This document shows positions 45,391-53,843 of a stretch of DNA of 64,000 nt, piece after piece; position 1 is the stretch's first letter, and each line of letters begins with the position of its first letter. The position numbers were made by a program, and so were the translations under genes. The notes beneath the pieces are model-generated. The model ran no database searches. It saw nothing but the letters and a program-made list of their open reading frames with translations, and was not told where the DNA came from. The DNA lies in NCBI GenBank assembly GCA_964609215.1, contig CAZSQZ010000016.1, positions 1 to 64,000 on the forward strand, given 5' to 3'. This DNA comes from JABDKJ01 sp964609215 (GTDB lineage Bacteria; Bacteroidota; Bacteroidia; Flavobacteriales_D; JABDKJ01).

Positions 45391-45948
45391 ATGGAAGCAA
45401 ACTATCTAAATAGCGTCAACAAGCAGTTCGAATATTATAAAATACTTGGGGAAAAAACATTTGCTCAACTCAACGAAGAAGAAGTGCTATGGCAGTTTAA
45501 TGAAGAAAGTAACTCCATTGCAGTAACTGTAAATCATCTTTGGGGAAATATGAAATCTCGTTGGACCAATTTTTTAAACTCTGATGGGGAAAAGGAATGG
45601 AGAAATAGAGATTTGGAATTTGAATCTCTTATTCAATCTAAAGCAGAATTATTGGATAAATGGAACGAAGGTTGGACCTGTCTGTTTGAGGCACTAAACA
45701 CGGTAAACACGGATAATTTTGCAACGGAGATTTTTATTCGAAATCAAAGTCATTCAATAATAGAGGCGGTCAATAGACAGATGATGCATTACGCATATCA
45801 CATAGGTCAAATAGTATATATAGGAAGGATGATTAAAGGAAATAAATGGCAGAGTCTATCCATTCCAAAAGGAAAATCTAAAGCATTTAATGAAAAGAAA
45901 TTTTCCAAAGGAAAGCATAAAGGACATTTTACTGATGAATTAAAATAA
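45391..45948 (+). CDS. DUF1572 (DinB-like) protein
   Basis: 185 residues with the DUF1572 pattern: NSVNKQFEYYKILGEKTFAQ, SNSIAVTVNHLWGNMKSRW (first histidine) and QMMHYAYHIGQIVYIGR (later His pair). The C-terminus is Lys-rich (KGKSKAFNEKKF). The family belongs to the DinB/YfiT-like superfamily with a putative metal site; biochemical role unknown. Two DinB-type genes in tandem with little similarity suggests parallel roles and not recent duplication. Confidence 0.85.
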   Translation: MEANYLNSVNKQFEYYKILGEKTFAQLNEEEVLWQFNEESNSIAVTVNHLWGNMKSRWTNFLNSDGEKEWRNRDLEFESLIQSKAELLDKWNEGWTCLFEALNTVNTDNFATEIFIRNQSHSIIEAVNRQMMHYAYHIGQIVYIGRMIKGNKWQSLSIPKGKSKAFNEKKFSKGKHKGHFTDELK

Positions 45949-46035
45949 ACTCAACCTATAAAATGAAGGTATTGCCATCTATCAATAAACTACACATAAT
46001 GTACAGGATGGTTCTCTTCAATTAGAAAAATATAA

Positions 46036-46623
46036 ATGGATAAATACACTAACATACTTAACAATGTGGCACGTTATGTTGAGTTATCTGAAGAAGAAAA
46101 GCATCAATTCACATCAATCATAAAAACCACAAGGGTGAAAAAGAGACAGTTTATTGTACAGCCCGGTTATGTTTGTGAATATCGAAACTATATTTCCAAA
46201 GGAGCTATTCGTGTTTTTTACTTGGATGACAGCGGAAAAGAACATACCGTAAGCATAGGGATTGAAGATTACTTTTTTGCTGACTTTTCAAGTTTAATAA
46301 CTCAGGAGCCCGCAACGCACTATGCTGAAGCTCTTGAGGACAGCACTATTTTTCAAATGAAGTACAAAGATGTTGAAGAACTGTGTTCAAAGATTCATGG
46401 CTTGAGTGAATACTTTAGGTTGATAACCGAAAAAGCATTTGCCCATTCAAGAAAAAGAATCGTTTCCAATATTGGCAAATCTTCAACTCAACGATATCAA
46501 GAGTATGCAAGAAAATATCCAAAGATTATCAATCGAGTACCACAGTATGTAATAGCTTCTTATCTAGGAATTTCAGCAGAATTCTTAAGTAAAATTCGCT
46601 CTCGTCCTGACATAAAATCTTGA
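46036..46623 (+). CDS. Crp/Fnr-family transcriptional regulator
   Basis: 195 residues. The N-terminal cyclic-nucleotide-binding beta-roll covers residues ~15-130 (KRQFIVQPGYVCEYRNYISK, then GIEDYFFADFSSL) and the C-terminal helix-turn-helix lies near residues 165-195 (PQYVIASYLGISAEFLSKIR). Key cAMP-contact residues of E. coli CRP are not conserved, so the effector is unclear. No Cys cluster for an Fe-S centre is present. It is followed by a peroxiredoxin gene whose upstream DNA has a Crp-geometry palindrome (46689-46704). Confidence 0.92.
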   Translation: MDKYTNILNNVARYVELSEEEKHQFTSIIKTTRVKKRQFIVQPGYVCEYRNYISKGAIRVFYLDDSGKEHTVSIGIEDYFFADFSSLITQEPATHYAEALEDSTIFQMKYKDVEELCSKIHGLSEYFRLITEKAFAHSRKRIVSNIGKSSTQRYQEYARKYPKIINRVPQYVIASYLGISAEFLSKIRSRPDIKS

Positions 46624-46634
46624 ACTAGTTCAAG
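46619..46634. promoter_or_regulatory. 16-bp perfect palindrome at the end of the Crp/Fnr gene
   Basis: CTTGAACTAGTTCAAG is its own reverse complement and spans the stop codon (46621-46623). With no loop or T-run, it is more like a dimeric protein site than a terminator. It lies about 90 bases before the peroxiredoxin start. Confidence 0.4.
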
Positions 46635-46688
46635 AGAATTTATTGTTTTGGTTCATTTTTATTCTTTTCCATTTGATTGAATTTTGTG

Positions 46689-46704
46689 ATGTAAATAATT
46701 ACAT
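46689..46704. promoter_or_regulatory. Candidate Crp/Fnr-type operator before the peroxiredoxin gene
   Basis: ATGTAA-N4-TTACAT, a 16-base palindrome with 6-base arms and a 4-base centre, has the geometry of Crp/Fnr-family sites. It ends 20 bases before the ATG of the peroxiredoxin and lies just downstream of a Crp/Fnr gene, which makes that regulator the natural candidate to bind it. Confidence 0.45.
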
Positions 46705-46724
46705 AATCATTAAAATTTATTAAA

Positions 46725-47387
46725 ATGGACAATTCAAAAATTCCTTCTTATAAAGAAGGCTTAGAAGCACTAAAAGGAAATTTATCAAATATGCTTCCTC
46801 CAGAAGCACTTCAAGTATTTGAAGAAGATGCACAAGCTTTGCAACAAGAACATAGCTCTATTATTAAACTCCAAGTTGGAGACAAAGCTCCTGATTTTAC
46901 TTTATCAAATGCCATCAATGAAAGTGTCAATCTGTATGATGTTCTGAAGAAGAATAAAGTTGTTCTTACATTCTACAGGGGTACTTGGTGTCCTTATTGT
47001 AATCTGGTTCTCAATCAATATCAAGCTGTTCTTCCGGAAATGAAAAAAGCAGGAGCTACGTTAATGGCAATTTCGCCACAAACTCCAGATGAATCATTAA
47101 ATATCAAAGAGAAAAATACATTGCAGTTTGAGGTATTAAGTGACAATGGAAATATTGTATCCAAACAATTTACTGCAGTCCATAAAAATCCTGAAAAATC
47201 ATTATCAAAAATGAAAGAACTAGGTTTTGAATATGACAGTTTTTATGCGGATGAAGGAAGCGAAATTCCAGTTCCAGCTACATTCATTATCGAACAAGAT
47301 GGAACAATTTCTTTTGCGCAATCTGAAGGTGGAGATTATAGAAATCGAGTAGAAGCTGCTGATATTATTAACTCATTAAATAAATAA
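46725..47387 (+). CDS. Peroxiredoxin-like AhpC/TSA family protein
   Basis: 220 residues with a thioredoxin-fold AhpC/TSA domain from about residue 45: VGDKAPDFTLSNA, VVLTFYRGTWCPYCN (peroxidatic Cys in TWC, a second Cys three residues later), and VPATFIIEQDGTISFAQ. The extra N-terminal helical segment (~40 residues, LKGNLSNMLPPEALQVFEED) is typical of the 'peroxiredoxin-like' subfamily. It probably reduces peroxides in the cytoplasm. Three bases separate it from the next gene, so they are one unit. Confidence 0.92.
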   Translation: MDNSKIPSYKEGLEALKGNLSNMLPPEALQVFEEDAQALQQEHSSIIKLQVGDKAPDFTLSNAINESVNLYDVLKKNKVVLTFYRGTWCPYCNLVLNQYQAVLPEMKKAGATLMAISPQTPDESLNIKEKNTLQFEVLSDNGNIVSKQFTAVHKNPEKSLSKMKELGFEYDSFYADEGSEIPVPATFIIEQDGTISFAQSEGGDYRNRVEAADIINSLNK

Positions 47388-47389
47388 TC

Positions 47390-48187
47390 ATGAAATCAAT
47401 ATTCAATAAAATCATTACACTATCCATCATTCTAATTGTTTCGGTAAGTGTTGTTGCACAAAATGCAACTGACAACAAATCAAAGGAGCTTTTAAATGCT
47501 CTTTCCAAAGTAAATGGAGGTTGGCAGAAATTAGCAGCCAAAAAGGACGTGCAATTTACTTATGTATACAAGGATTATACAAAGGGTACAGATATATCTA
47601 AGGAAAGATACATCTTCAATGGAGAATCTTCCTGGGGTGAATATCAACAACATGAAGTTAATGTTATGCCTGGAACAGAAGGTTTGGTTAAGCAAAGTCT
47701 TATTAGTGGAGTGCCTAAAATCACTTTAGATGGTAAAACCATTACTGATCAAATGGCAATTGGAGGAACTCAATTCTTAAGGAGTGTCAATTTCTATTGG
47801 TTTACTATGATGTATAAGTTAAATGATCCTGGCACTATATATAAGTACTTAGGACAAGAAACGGTCAATGGAATCATTTATGAAAAAGTAAGTCTGACCT
47901 ATAATCCTGAGAAAGTAGGAAAAGAAGTAAATGATGAGTATGTATTATACTTTAATCCCAACACTCATTTAATTGACCAATTCTATTTTTCCCTTCCTTC
48001 AATGGGGATCAAGCAGCCTGTGATGAAAATGACATTAGAGTACACTACTATAGATGGGATTTTTGTAGCTACTAAAAGAAAGGCCTTCGCTCCTAATGAA
48101 AAAGGAGAGTACAATCTGTTTATTGAATTCACAACTAAAGAAGTTGAATTTAACAATGGCTTTAAAACATCTGACTTAAAAATTTAA
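47390..48187 (+). CDS. Secreted protein, LolA/DUF6503-like
   Basis: 265 residues with a signal peptide (FNKIITLSIILIVSVSVVAQ). The mature part has the curved beta-barrel-like pattern of outer-membrane lipoprotein-sorting-like proteins (KDVQFTYVYKDYTKG, FYWFTMMYKLND, VNGIIYEKVSLTY, YVLYFNPNTHLIDQFYFS, IDGIFVATKRKAF). It may bind a hydrophobic ligand in the periplasm (inference). It is immediately downstream of the peroxiredoxin gene and probably shares its regulation. Confidence 0.72.
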   Translation: MKSIFNKIITLSIILIVSVSVVAQNATDNKSKELLNALSKVNGGWQKLAAKKDVQFTYVYKDYTKGTDISKERYIFNGESSWGEYQQHEVNVMPGTEGLVKQSLISGVPKITLDGKTITDQMAIGGTQFLRSVNFYWFTMMYKLNDPGTIYKYLGQETVNGIIYEKVSLTYNPEKVGKEVNDEYVLYFNPNTHLIDQFYFSLPSMGIKQPVMKMTLEYTTIDGIFVATKRKAFAPNEKGEYNLFIEFTTKEVEFNNGFKTSDLKI

Positions 48188-48211
48188 TTGCCATTAAATA
48201 CTGGAAACAAA

Positions 48212-48321
48212 ATGTATAAGCATGGCGGTTTATCCGTAGTATGAAATTGAGAATATATTATTGTTATGTATCTTACCACTTATAATAACAGCAGAAGTAT
48301 AACCCGCTAATGCTTATACAT
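48212..48321. repeat. 110-bp inverted-repeat element (MITE- or REP-like)
   Basis: Perfect 12-bp terminal inverted repeats ATGTATAAGCAT / ATGCTTATACAT bound a 110-base block. Inside them a further ~9 bp pairs after a small bulge (GCGGTTTAT against ATAACCCGC, one mismatch), so the element can fold into a long hairpin. It has no coding capacity and no T-run. It lies in the 164-base gap between the LolA-like gene and DUF1801. No clear target-site duplication was seen. Confidence 0.6.
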
Positions 48322-48351
48322 AAATACCAGTCACCAACCGAATAATTAATC

Positions 48352-48777
48352 ATGGCAGGTCTAGTAACGAAAGAATGCAATAGAAATGTTCAAGCCTTTA
48401 TTGAAGGAATTGACAGTATTTCGAAACAAGAAGATAGTCAAGTTATTCTAGCTTTAATTGAAGAGGTTACTGGTTTAGAGCCTAAAGTTTGGGGAAATGA
48501 AAAACAACCTGATTTCCTCATTGGCTTTGGCAAATACATCTACCAACGTAAAAGATCTACCCAAGAATTTGAGTGGTTTAATGTTGGTTTTGCTCCAAGA
48601 AAATCCAGACTAACCATCTATTTGACTTTTGATATTAATGAGGAAAAAGAACTATTGAATAAACTGGGAAAATGCAAATGGGGAAAGGGGTGTTTATACA
48701 TTAATAAATTGACTGATATTAACTTAGATGTTCTAAGGCAATTAATTGAGAAAAGTAAAAATACCAAATGGCATTAG
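48352..48777 (+). CDS. DUF1801 domain protein (YdhG-like)
   Basis: 141 residues matching DUF1801: VQAFIEGIDSISKQEDSQVI, PDFLIGFGKYIYQRKRS, WFNVGFAPRKSRLTIYL, and CKWGKGCLYINKLTDINLDV. The fold is iron-transport/frataxin-like in some annotations, but no activity is established. It starts 30 bases after the 110-bp inverted-repeat element and converges with the DEAD-box helicase gene. Confidence 0.88.
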   Translation: MAGLVTKECNRNVQAFIEGIDSISKQEDSQVILALIEEVTGLEPKVWGNEKQPDFLIGFGKYIYQRKRSTQEFEWFNVGFAPRKSRLTIYLTFDINEEKELLNKLGKCKWGKGCLYINKLTDINLDVLRQLIEKSKNTKWH

Positions 48778-48811
48778 GATTAACAAAACAGCAAACCATA
48801 ACAAAAGCCTC

Positions 48812-50170
48812 TCACCTCTTCTTCCTTAAATTTTGATTCTTGTCTCCCCTGCTTTTTGGTTTTTTATACTTCTTGGCAATATCTCTTCGCCAACTATTTC
48901 CCATGTTCACCTTTTTGTTTTTCTCTTTCTTCTCATGAAAAGCCGCACCTGATTCTTGTTCTTTATTATTTCTATTGTGATTCTTTCTCAATTCTCCCTC
49001 TGCTCTTTCTTCTGGAGCTCTTTGATGAGAGATTTCAAGGTCTTTGGGTAATTTTATAATCGGAATTTCAGAATCCATCAACGCTTCAATTGAGCTTTTC
49101 AAGTCTTCTTCTTTTTCGGTAAATAACAAGATAGAATTCCCTTCTCTTTCGGCTCTCCCTGTCCTTCCAATTCGGTGTATATAGTTCTCTGGAAAATGAG
49201 GAACATCCAAGTTGATTACATGAGAAACATCGCTTATATCCAAACCACGGGCGATAACATCAGTTGCTATGAGTATACCAATCTGACCATTAGCAAAAGA
49301 TTCTACCGCATTGAAACGTGCGTTTTGAGATTTATTGGAATGAATTATACCCAAACGAGAAGCAAAGCGTTCACTTAAATTTTCATAGAGGCGATCAGCT
49401 ATTTTCTTTGAAGCAACAAAAATGATGATCTTCTTAAACTTGTCCTTATCCCTTAACAAAAGCTTCAATAAATTGACCTTTGTATAATAATTAGGAACCG
49501 CATAAGCACTTTGATTAATGTTTTCTAAAGGAGCTCCGCTTGGTGAAATCGAAATGTAGATAGGGTCAAAGAAGAAATCCTTAATCAAACTCTCCACATC
49601 TTTCGTCATAGTAGCAGAAAACATGAGGTTTTGCCTTTTTGCAGGTAACAAATCAAATATATTGGTTAATTGAAAGCGAAAACCCAAATCCAACATCACA
49701 TCCACCTCATCAATAACCAATTTTTGAATGGACTTTAGCTTTAATGCGCCATTTAGTGCTAAATCATAAAGACGACCTGGTGTTGAAACTAAAATACTGC
49801 AACCCTGCGCTATCTGCTGTGCTTGAGTATTGATATTTGCACCTCCATAAACCCCCAAAACTTTGTGACTCATATATTTCATAAGTCTTTGAATTTCTTC
49901 AACTACTTGTACCACCAACTCACGCGTAGGTAAAAGAACAAGAACTCTAGGAGGAACTTGATTAGAAAATTTTAAATCTTGCAACAAGGGTAACATAAAG
50001 GCAATGGTCTTACCCGTTCCTGTTTGAGAGACACCAACAACATTCTTTCCAGAGCGCACAATGGGGAAAGCCTCAGCTTGAATCGCAGTTGCTTTTTCAA
50101 AACCCAAATCCTCTATAGCATTAACTAAAAAGCGATTTAGGCCAAAATCTTGAAATGATGCATCATTCAT
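48812..50170 (-). CDS. DEAD-box RNA helicase (RhlE-like)
   Basis: 452 residues from ATG 50170 (a TTG three codons upstream is open). Motifs: Q motif near FEKATAIQAEAFP, Walker A SQTGTGKT, PTRELV, STPGRL, DEVD (a variant of DEAD), SAT, and in domain 2 IATDVIARGLDI and HRIGRTGRAER. A basic low-complexity C-terminal tail (RNNKEQESGAAFHEKKEKNK) is typical of helicases that bind structured RNA. It probably acts in ribosome assembly or RNA turnover. A terminator lies 53 bases upstream of the start. Confidence 0.95.
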   Translation of the reverse strand: MNDASFQDFGLNRFLVNAIEDLGFEKATAIQAEAFPIVRSGKNVVGVSQTGTGKTIAFMLPLLQDLKFSNQVPPRVLVLLPTRELVVQVVEEIQRLMKYMSHKVLGVYGGANINTQAQQIAQGCSILVSTPGRLYDLALNGALKLKSIQKLVIDEVDVMLDLGFRFQLTNIFDLLPAKRQNLMFSATMTKDVESLIKDFFFDPIYISISPSGAPLENINQSAYAVPNYYTKVNLLKLLLRDKDKFKKIIIFVASKKIADRLYENLSERFASRLGIIHSNKSQNARFNAVESFANGQIGILIATDVIARGLDISDVSHVINLDVPHFPENYIHRIGRTGRAEREGNSILLFTEKEEDLKSSIEALMDSEIPIIKLPKDLEISHQRAPEERAEGELRKNHNRNNKEQESGAAFHEKKEKNKKVNMGNSWRRDIAKKYKKPKSRGDKNQNLRKKR

Positions 50171-50222
50171 TATTGACAAAACTAAAACTTAATTTATTGC
50201 TAAAATCTTAATTATAGAAAAT

Positions 50223-50251
50223 AAAAAAGCACCTCAAATGAGGTGCTTTTT
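50223..50251. terminator. Rho-independent terminator between DUF1761 and the helicase gene
   Basis: GCACCTC-AAAT-GAGGTGC with flanking AAAAAA and TTTTT extends to an 11-bp stem with a tetraloop. It reads as a terminator on both strands. It lies downstream of the minus-strand DUF1761 gene, which it would end. Confidence 0.85.
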
Positions 50252-50286
50252 GAAATTCGTTAAGGGATTTATTTAATTACTAAAAA

Positions 50287-50691
50287 TTATCCTGCTAATC
50301 TTAGGCCGTAAAGAATTCCGCCCATTAAAGCAAAAATTGCTAAAATATATAGCGCATCAATTAAATAAAGCTTTATGGATTTCTTTTGATATAAATAATG
50401 AATAGCCATTACTGGCAAAGCATATTTAAGACAAGCCTGACCTGCATGAAATGCACCATGAAGAAAATTCTTATCCTCATCCGGGTGTAATTCTGCATAC
50501 TTACTTAAGAAAAAAGCAATAGCTACCATCATTAAAAAAGCCAACCCATGTGTTAAAGCGATTCCTTTTTTAGCTACTTCATCAGTAATACCTGTTTCAG
50601 CCTGCCATATCTTACCGAATAAAGCGGTATACCAAAGGAATCCAAGTAAAAAAGCGGCTACCGCTGCAATTAAAATTTCTAAATAGACCAT
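50287..50691 (-). CDS. DUF1761 family membrane protein
   Basis: 134 residues from ATG 50691, chosen because it starts the DUF1761 pattern (VYLEILIAAVAAFLLGFLWY, then TALFGKIW). Four hydrophobic helices are visible, including GLAFLMMVAIAFFLSKYAEL and LIDALYILAIFALMGGILYG, and a HGAFHAGQ loop lies between the second and third. Family function unknown. The frame extends 22 codons upstream without conserved features. It ends at the terminator at 50223-50251. Confidence 0.88.
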   Translation of the reverse strand: MVYLEILIAAVAAFLLGFLWYTALFGKIWQAETGITDEVAKKGIALTHGLAFLMMVAIAFFLSKYAELHPDEDKNFLHGAFHAGQACLKYALPVMAIHYLYQKKSIKLYLIDALYILAIFALMGGILYGLRLAG

Positions 50692-50760
50692 ATTATAATT
50701 GGTTTTGGTTAATAATATTTCAATGTAAGGATATCCATCGAAATTCAAAACAATCATTGT

Positions 50761-50796
50761 TTTTGATTTATCTTAATCGCTTATTTCCTATCTTTA
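50761..50796 (+). promoter_or_regulatory. Candidate promoter for the secreted-protein gene at 50804
   Basis: TTTTG (50761-50765), a 23-base spacer, then TATCTTTA (50789-50796), which matches the -7 consensus TAnnTTTG at seven of eight positions. The ATG at 50804 is only 7 bases further on, so the mRNA may be nearly leaderless. Confidence 0.4.
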
Positions 50797-50803
50797 AAAA
50801 ACA

Positions 50804-51322
50804 ATGAAAAAAGCCACTTATATTCTTCTGACATTTACGCTATCCCTTCAGTTTTTATTGGCCCAGACCCCCAATGAAGACAAAAATGGAAACTTGGAAA
50901 TCAAAGGAGAAATATTGGTTTCTCAAGATAATTTTGAATTGTGTTCGTGTATCTCAAAAGCACATGCGCTTAATGGCGTAAAAACATTTACCCAAAATGA
51001 AGAAGCGGCAAAAATCTCTGCCTTTGTTTTAGGTGATTGGTCATCTGCTTATTATGTCAATGACTATTCAAAGCTAGCCGGAAATATTCTATTCAAGTAT
51101 GAGTTCATCATAAAAGACGGAATAATTAACTATCGATTCTATCAGTTTACACATGAACAAAAGGATTCTGAATTTGAATCGATTGGTCAACTGCCTTCTT
51201 CATGGAATAGTAATGTTGGAGCGCAATTCAACAAGGGACAGTATTGGGAAATAATCAATGCTATTCAAACAAATATAGCTGAGAAAGTTCAACTCATAAG
51301 CAAACAATGTTTGCAAGGGTAA
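50804..51322 (+). CDS. Secreted protein of unknown function
   Basis: 172 residues with a signal peptide (ATYILLTFTLSLQFLLAQ). The mature part contains LCSCISKAHALNG and IIKDGIINYRFYQFTHEQKD, is mixed alpha/beta and has two adjacent cysteines near residue 46. It resembles small periplasmic proteins with a DUF4468-type architecture, but I cannot confirm the family. A candidate promoter lies just before it. Confidence 0.65.
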   Translation: MKKATYILLTFTLSLQFLLAQTPNEDKNGNLEIKGEILVSQDNFELCSCISKAHALNGVKTFTQNEEAAKISAFVLGDWSSAYYVNDYSKLAGNILFKYEFIIKDGIINYRFYQFTHEQKDSEFESIGQLPSSWNSNVGAQFNKGQYWEIINAIQTNIAEKVQLISKQCLQG

Positions 51323-51381
51323 ATGCCCAACACTTGACACGTGTTTCATTTTACTTTATTTTTCCATTGAAAATCATCTTT

Positions 51382-51540
51382 ATGAAATTTAAAGCATCTC
51401 TCATATTTGCTTTTTGTCTTATTACAATTTTGACTTCCTCTCTTTTCGTTGAGGATGATCAAAAAAGCTCAGCCCAAACCTCTGAGCTAATAATGGAAAC
51501 AGACAGCAAAGCATTAGAATCTGATTTGGTGCTTAAGTAA
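51382..51540 (+). CDS. Small peptide with export signal
   Basis: 52 residues from ATG 51382; the frame is open further upstream but the signal-peptide-like MKFKASLIFAFCLITILTSS marks the probable start. The mature part is short and acidic (VEDDQKSSAQTSELIMETD). It is probably exported; nothing more can be said. It lies 59 bases after the preceding secreted-protein gene and is followed by a structured RNA-like region. Confidence 0.5.
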   Translation: MKFKASLIFAFCLITILTSSLFVEDDQKSSAQTSELIMETDSKALESDLVLK

Positions 51541-51579
51541 TTTAAAAGATATTCTTAAATATGACATGCAAGGAAAATT

Positions 51580-51719
51580 ATTGAACCTCAACTGTTCTAT
51601 CGTGAGGGGCCTACGTAATGGCCTTCATTTAGAACCAGGCTCAATAATGAATGCATTTTTACTGTGCTGAATGCGATGGATGGGTGAGTAATACGGGATT
51701 TGAGTCTGGTTCTTTTTTT
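51580..51719 (+). ncRNA. Candidate multi-hairpin RNA ending in a terminator-like stem
   Basis: Four potential helices occur in ~140 bases. CCTCA (51586-51590) pairs with TGAGG (51603-51607). GGCC (51608-51611) pairs with GGCC (51620-51623). A long closing stem joins AGAACCAGGCTCAA (51631-51644) and TTGAGTCTGGTTCT (51700-51713), 14 bp with one G-U. Inside it, GCATT (51653-51657) pairs with AATGC (51670-51674). Eight T (51712-51719) follow. No open frame of note covers it. It may be a trans-acting RNA, a long 3' UTR, or simply a complex terminator of the preceding gene. It does not match tmRNA, SRP RNA or RNase P as far as I can judge. Confidence 0.4.
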
Positions 51720-53652
51720 ACTTCTCAATTTCATCAAGCTCTTTGCTTGCCGCCTCCCAATCTTTCATTATCGTATCTAATTGCCCCTTCAATTGCTCAA
51801 ATTCACTTAATGCCAATGTAGATTTCTCTTTATCCGAAAAATCAAGGTTTGCTATTTCTATTTCCTTCTCTCTAACCTTAGACTCTAGATCTTCAATTTG
51901 TGTTTCGCAACGACTTATTTTATTCTTGAGTTTTCGAATGGCTTTCTCTTGATCTTTTCTGGCTTTATAATCCTGTTTCTGTCCCGTATCTTCTTTCTTA
52001 TTTTCCTTTTTGGACTCTCCAGCTCTCTCAAATTGCGCGATACTTTCTGTCTTCTTATCCTTTAAGAAATCATAAATATCTCCAATATATTGACTGATAC
52101 CGTCCTTCTTTAATTCATAAATATTTTCTGCTAAACCATGTAAGAAATTTCTATCGTGAGATACAATAATAACCGTACCCTTGAAATTCTTTATAGCCTC
52201 CTTCAAAACATTTTTTGAGGCAAGGTCTAAGTGGTTTGTTGGCTCATCAAGAATAATAAGATTATTGGATTCAAGCATCAATTTGCACAAAGCCAATCGG
52301 GTTCTTTCTCCACCAGAAAGTACCGAAACCTTCTTATCTATATCATCACCTCCAAACAAAAATGCTCCCAGAATACCTCTTAATTGTGTCCTTATATCTC
52401 CAATGGCAACCTCGTCTATGGTTTCAAAAACGGTTTTTGAAGTATCCAGTTTTTCCGCTTCATTTTGGGCGAAATAACCAATACTTACATTATGCCCAAT
52501 TTTGTATTCACCAGTATGTTCCAGGTTCTGAGTAAGGATTTTTAACAAAGTTGTTTTACCAACTCCATTCTTTCCAACAAGAGCTACCTTTTCCCCTTTT
52601 CTTATATAAAATTCTACGCCTGAGAAAATATGTTTATCTCCATAGTTCTTACTTAGATCATGAGCCTCAACCACTACTTTTCCCGAATGTGGTGGGTCTG
52701 GAAAGACAATTTTTATCTTAGAATTATCAAATTCGTCAACCTCTATTTTTTCCAGCTTATCTAGCTTCTTAATCAAAGATTGCGCGAAAGCTGCTTTGTT
52801 CTTCTTGGCTCTAAATTTATTAATGAGCACTTCCGTATCCGCAATATACTTTTGTTGGCTCTTATAGGCTTCCTTCTGTCTTTCCAACTCCTCTTTACGC
52901 TGAACAATGTACTTGCTATAAGAAAATTTATAGTCATAGGTCCGACCATTCATTATCTCAATAGTGCGATTGGTAATATTATCTAGGAAATCTCTATCGT
53001 GCGAAATCAAAATAATAGAACCAGAATGGCCTACTAAAAAAGATTCCAGCCATTCAATACTATCTAAGTCCAAGTGATTTGTGGGCTCATCCAGTAAGAT
53101 AGCATCTGGAGCTTGTAATAATATCTTGGCCAGTTCCACCCGCATTTTCCAACCACCGGAAAATTCAGACATTTTCCTATCCATGTCCTCCTGCATAAAA
53201 CCAAGTCCCTTCAAAACACGCTCTATACTTTCCTGCATACTACCACCGCTGATAACAGTGAGACGGTCGTTTAAGGTATTCAACTCTTCAATGAGATAGG
53301 TATATTCCTGACTTTCATAATCCGTTCTGATTTCTAACTCCTTTGTTATTTCCAGAATGCGTTCATCAATTTGATTTTCCTCTTCAAATGCTAATGAAGC
53401 TTCTTCTAATATGGTATTTCCTTCATTGTGAACCATTTGCTGAGGTAAATAACCTATCTTAAAATCTTTGGGAAAGGAAACCGCTCCTTTGGTCGGATTA
53501 ATTTGGCCTTTGATAATCTTTAGCATAGTAGATTTACCTGCCCCGTTCTTACCTACTAAGCCTATTTTATCCTTTGGGCTTAAATGAAAGGAAACACCAT
53601 CAAATAGTTTACGCTCCCCATAAATTACCGATAAATCACTCACTGAAATCAT
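51718..53652 (-). CDS. ABC-F family ATPase
   Basis: 644 residues with two ATP-binding cassettes and no membrane domain. Cassette 1: Walker A GKNGAGKST, signature SGGWKMRVELAK, Walker B LLDEPTNHLD. Cassette 2: GKNGVGKTT, LSGGERTRLALCK, LILDEPTNHLD. A linker of about 80 residues (YIVQRKEELERQKEAYKSQQ) separates them and a C-terminal coiled coil ends the protein. ABC-F proteins bind the ribosome and act in translation. Lack of transmembrane genes nearby fits this. It converges with the candidate RNA, whose T-run reaches its stop. Confidence 0.94.
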   Translation of the reverse strand: MISVSDLSVIYGERKLFDGVSFHLSPKDKIGLVGKNGAGKSTMLKIIKGQINPTKGAVSFPKDFKIGYLPQQMVHNEGNTILEEASLAFEEENQIDERILEITKELEIRTDYESQEYTYLIEELNTLNDRLTVISGGSMQESIERVLKGLGFMQEDMDRKMSEFSGGWKMRVELAKILLQAPDAILLDEPTNHLDLDSIEWLESFLVGHSGSIILISHDRDFLDNITNRTIEIMNGRTYDYKFSYSKYIVQRKEELERQKEAYKSQQKYIADTEVLINKFRAKKNKAAFAQSLIKKLDKLEKIEVDEFDNSKIKIVFPDPPHSGKVVVEAHDLSKNYGDKHIFSGVEFYIRKGEKVALVGKNGVGKTTLLKILTQNLEHTGEYKIGHNVSIGYFAQNEAEKLDTSKTVFETIDEVAIGDIRTQLRGILGAFLFGGDDIDKKVSVLSGGERTRLALCKLMLESNNLIILDEPTNHLDLASKNVLKEAIKNFKGTVIIVSHDRNFLHGLAENIYELKKDGISQYIGDIYDFLKDKKTESIAQFERAGESKKENKKEDTGQKQDYKARKDQEKAIRKLKNKISRCETQIEDLESKVREKEIEIANLDFSDKEKSTLALSEFEQLKGQLDTIMKDWEAASKELDEIEK

Positions 53653-53843
53653 GCGCTCGCGAAATTAGAGCTTTCTATTCAAAACAATCTCTGAAATTAA
53701 AATTCATTCAAAAATAAATTTAAGAATTCATTTTATTGTATATCAACATATTAGCACAAGAAAGCCCTACTTTCTCTCAGATTTAACCCAATAATTTATT
53801 CCTCTTTGGAAAATTCATATACCTTCGATTATTCTTTTCAATT

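Noticed and set aside
51682..51695. GGGTGAGTAATACG resembles a conserved 16S rRNA segment
   Set aside because: Only about a dozen bases match and neighbouring sequence has no other rRNA similarity; it lies inside the hairpin candidate and is probably chance.
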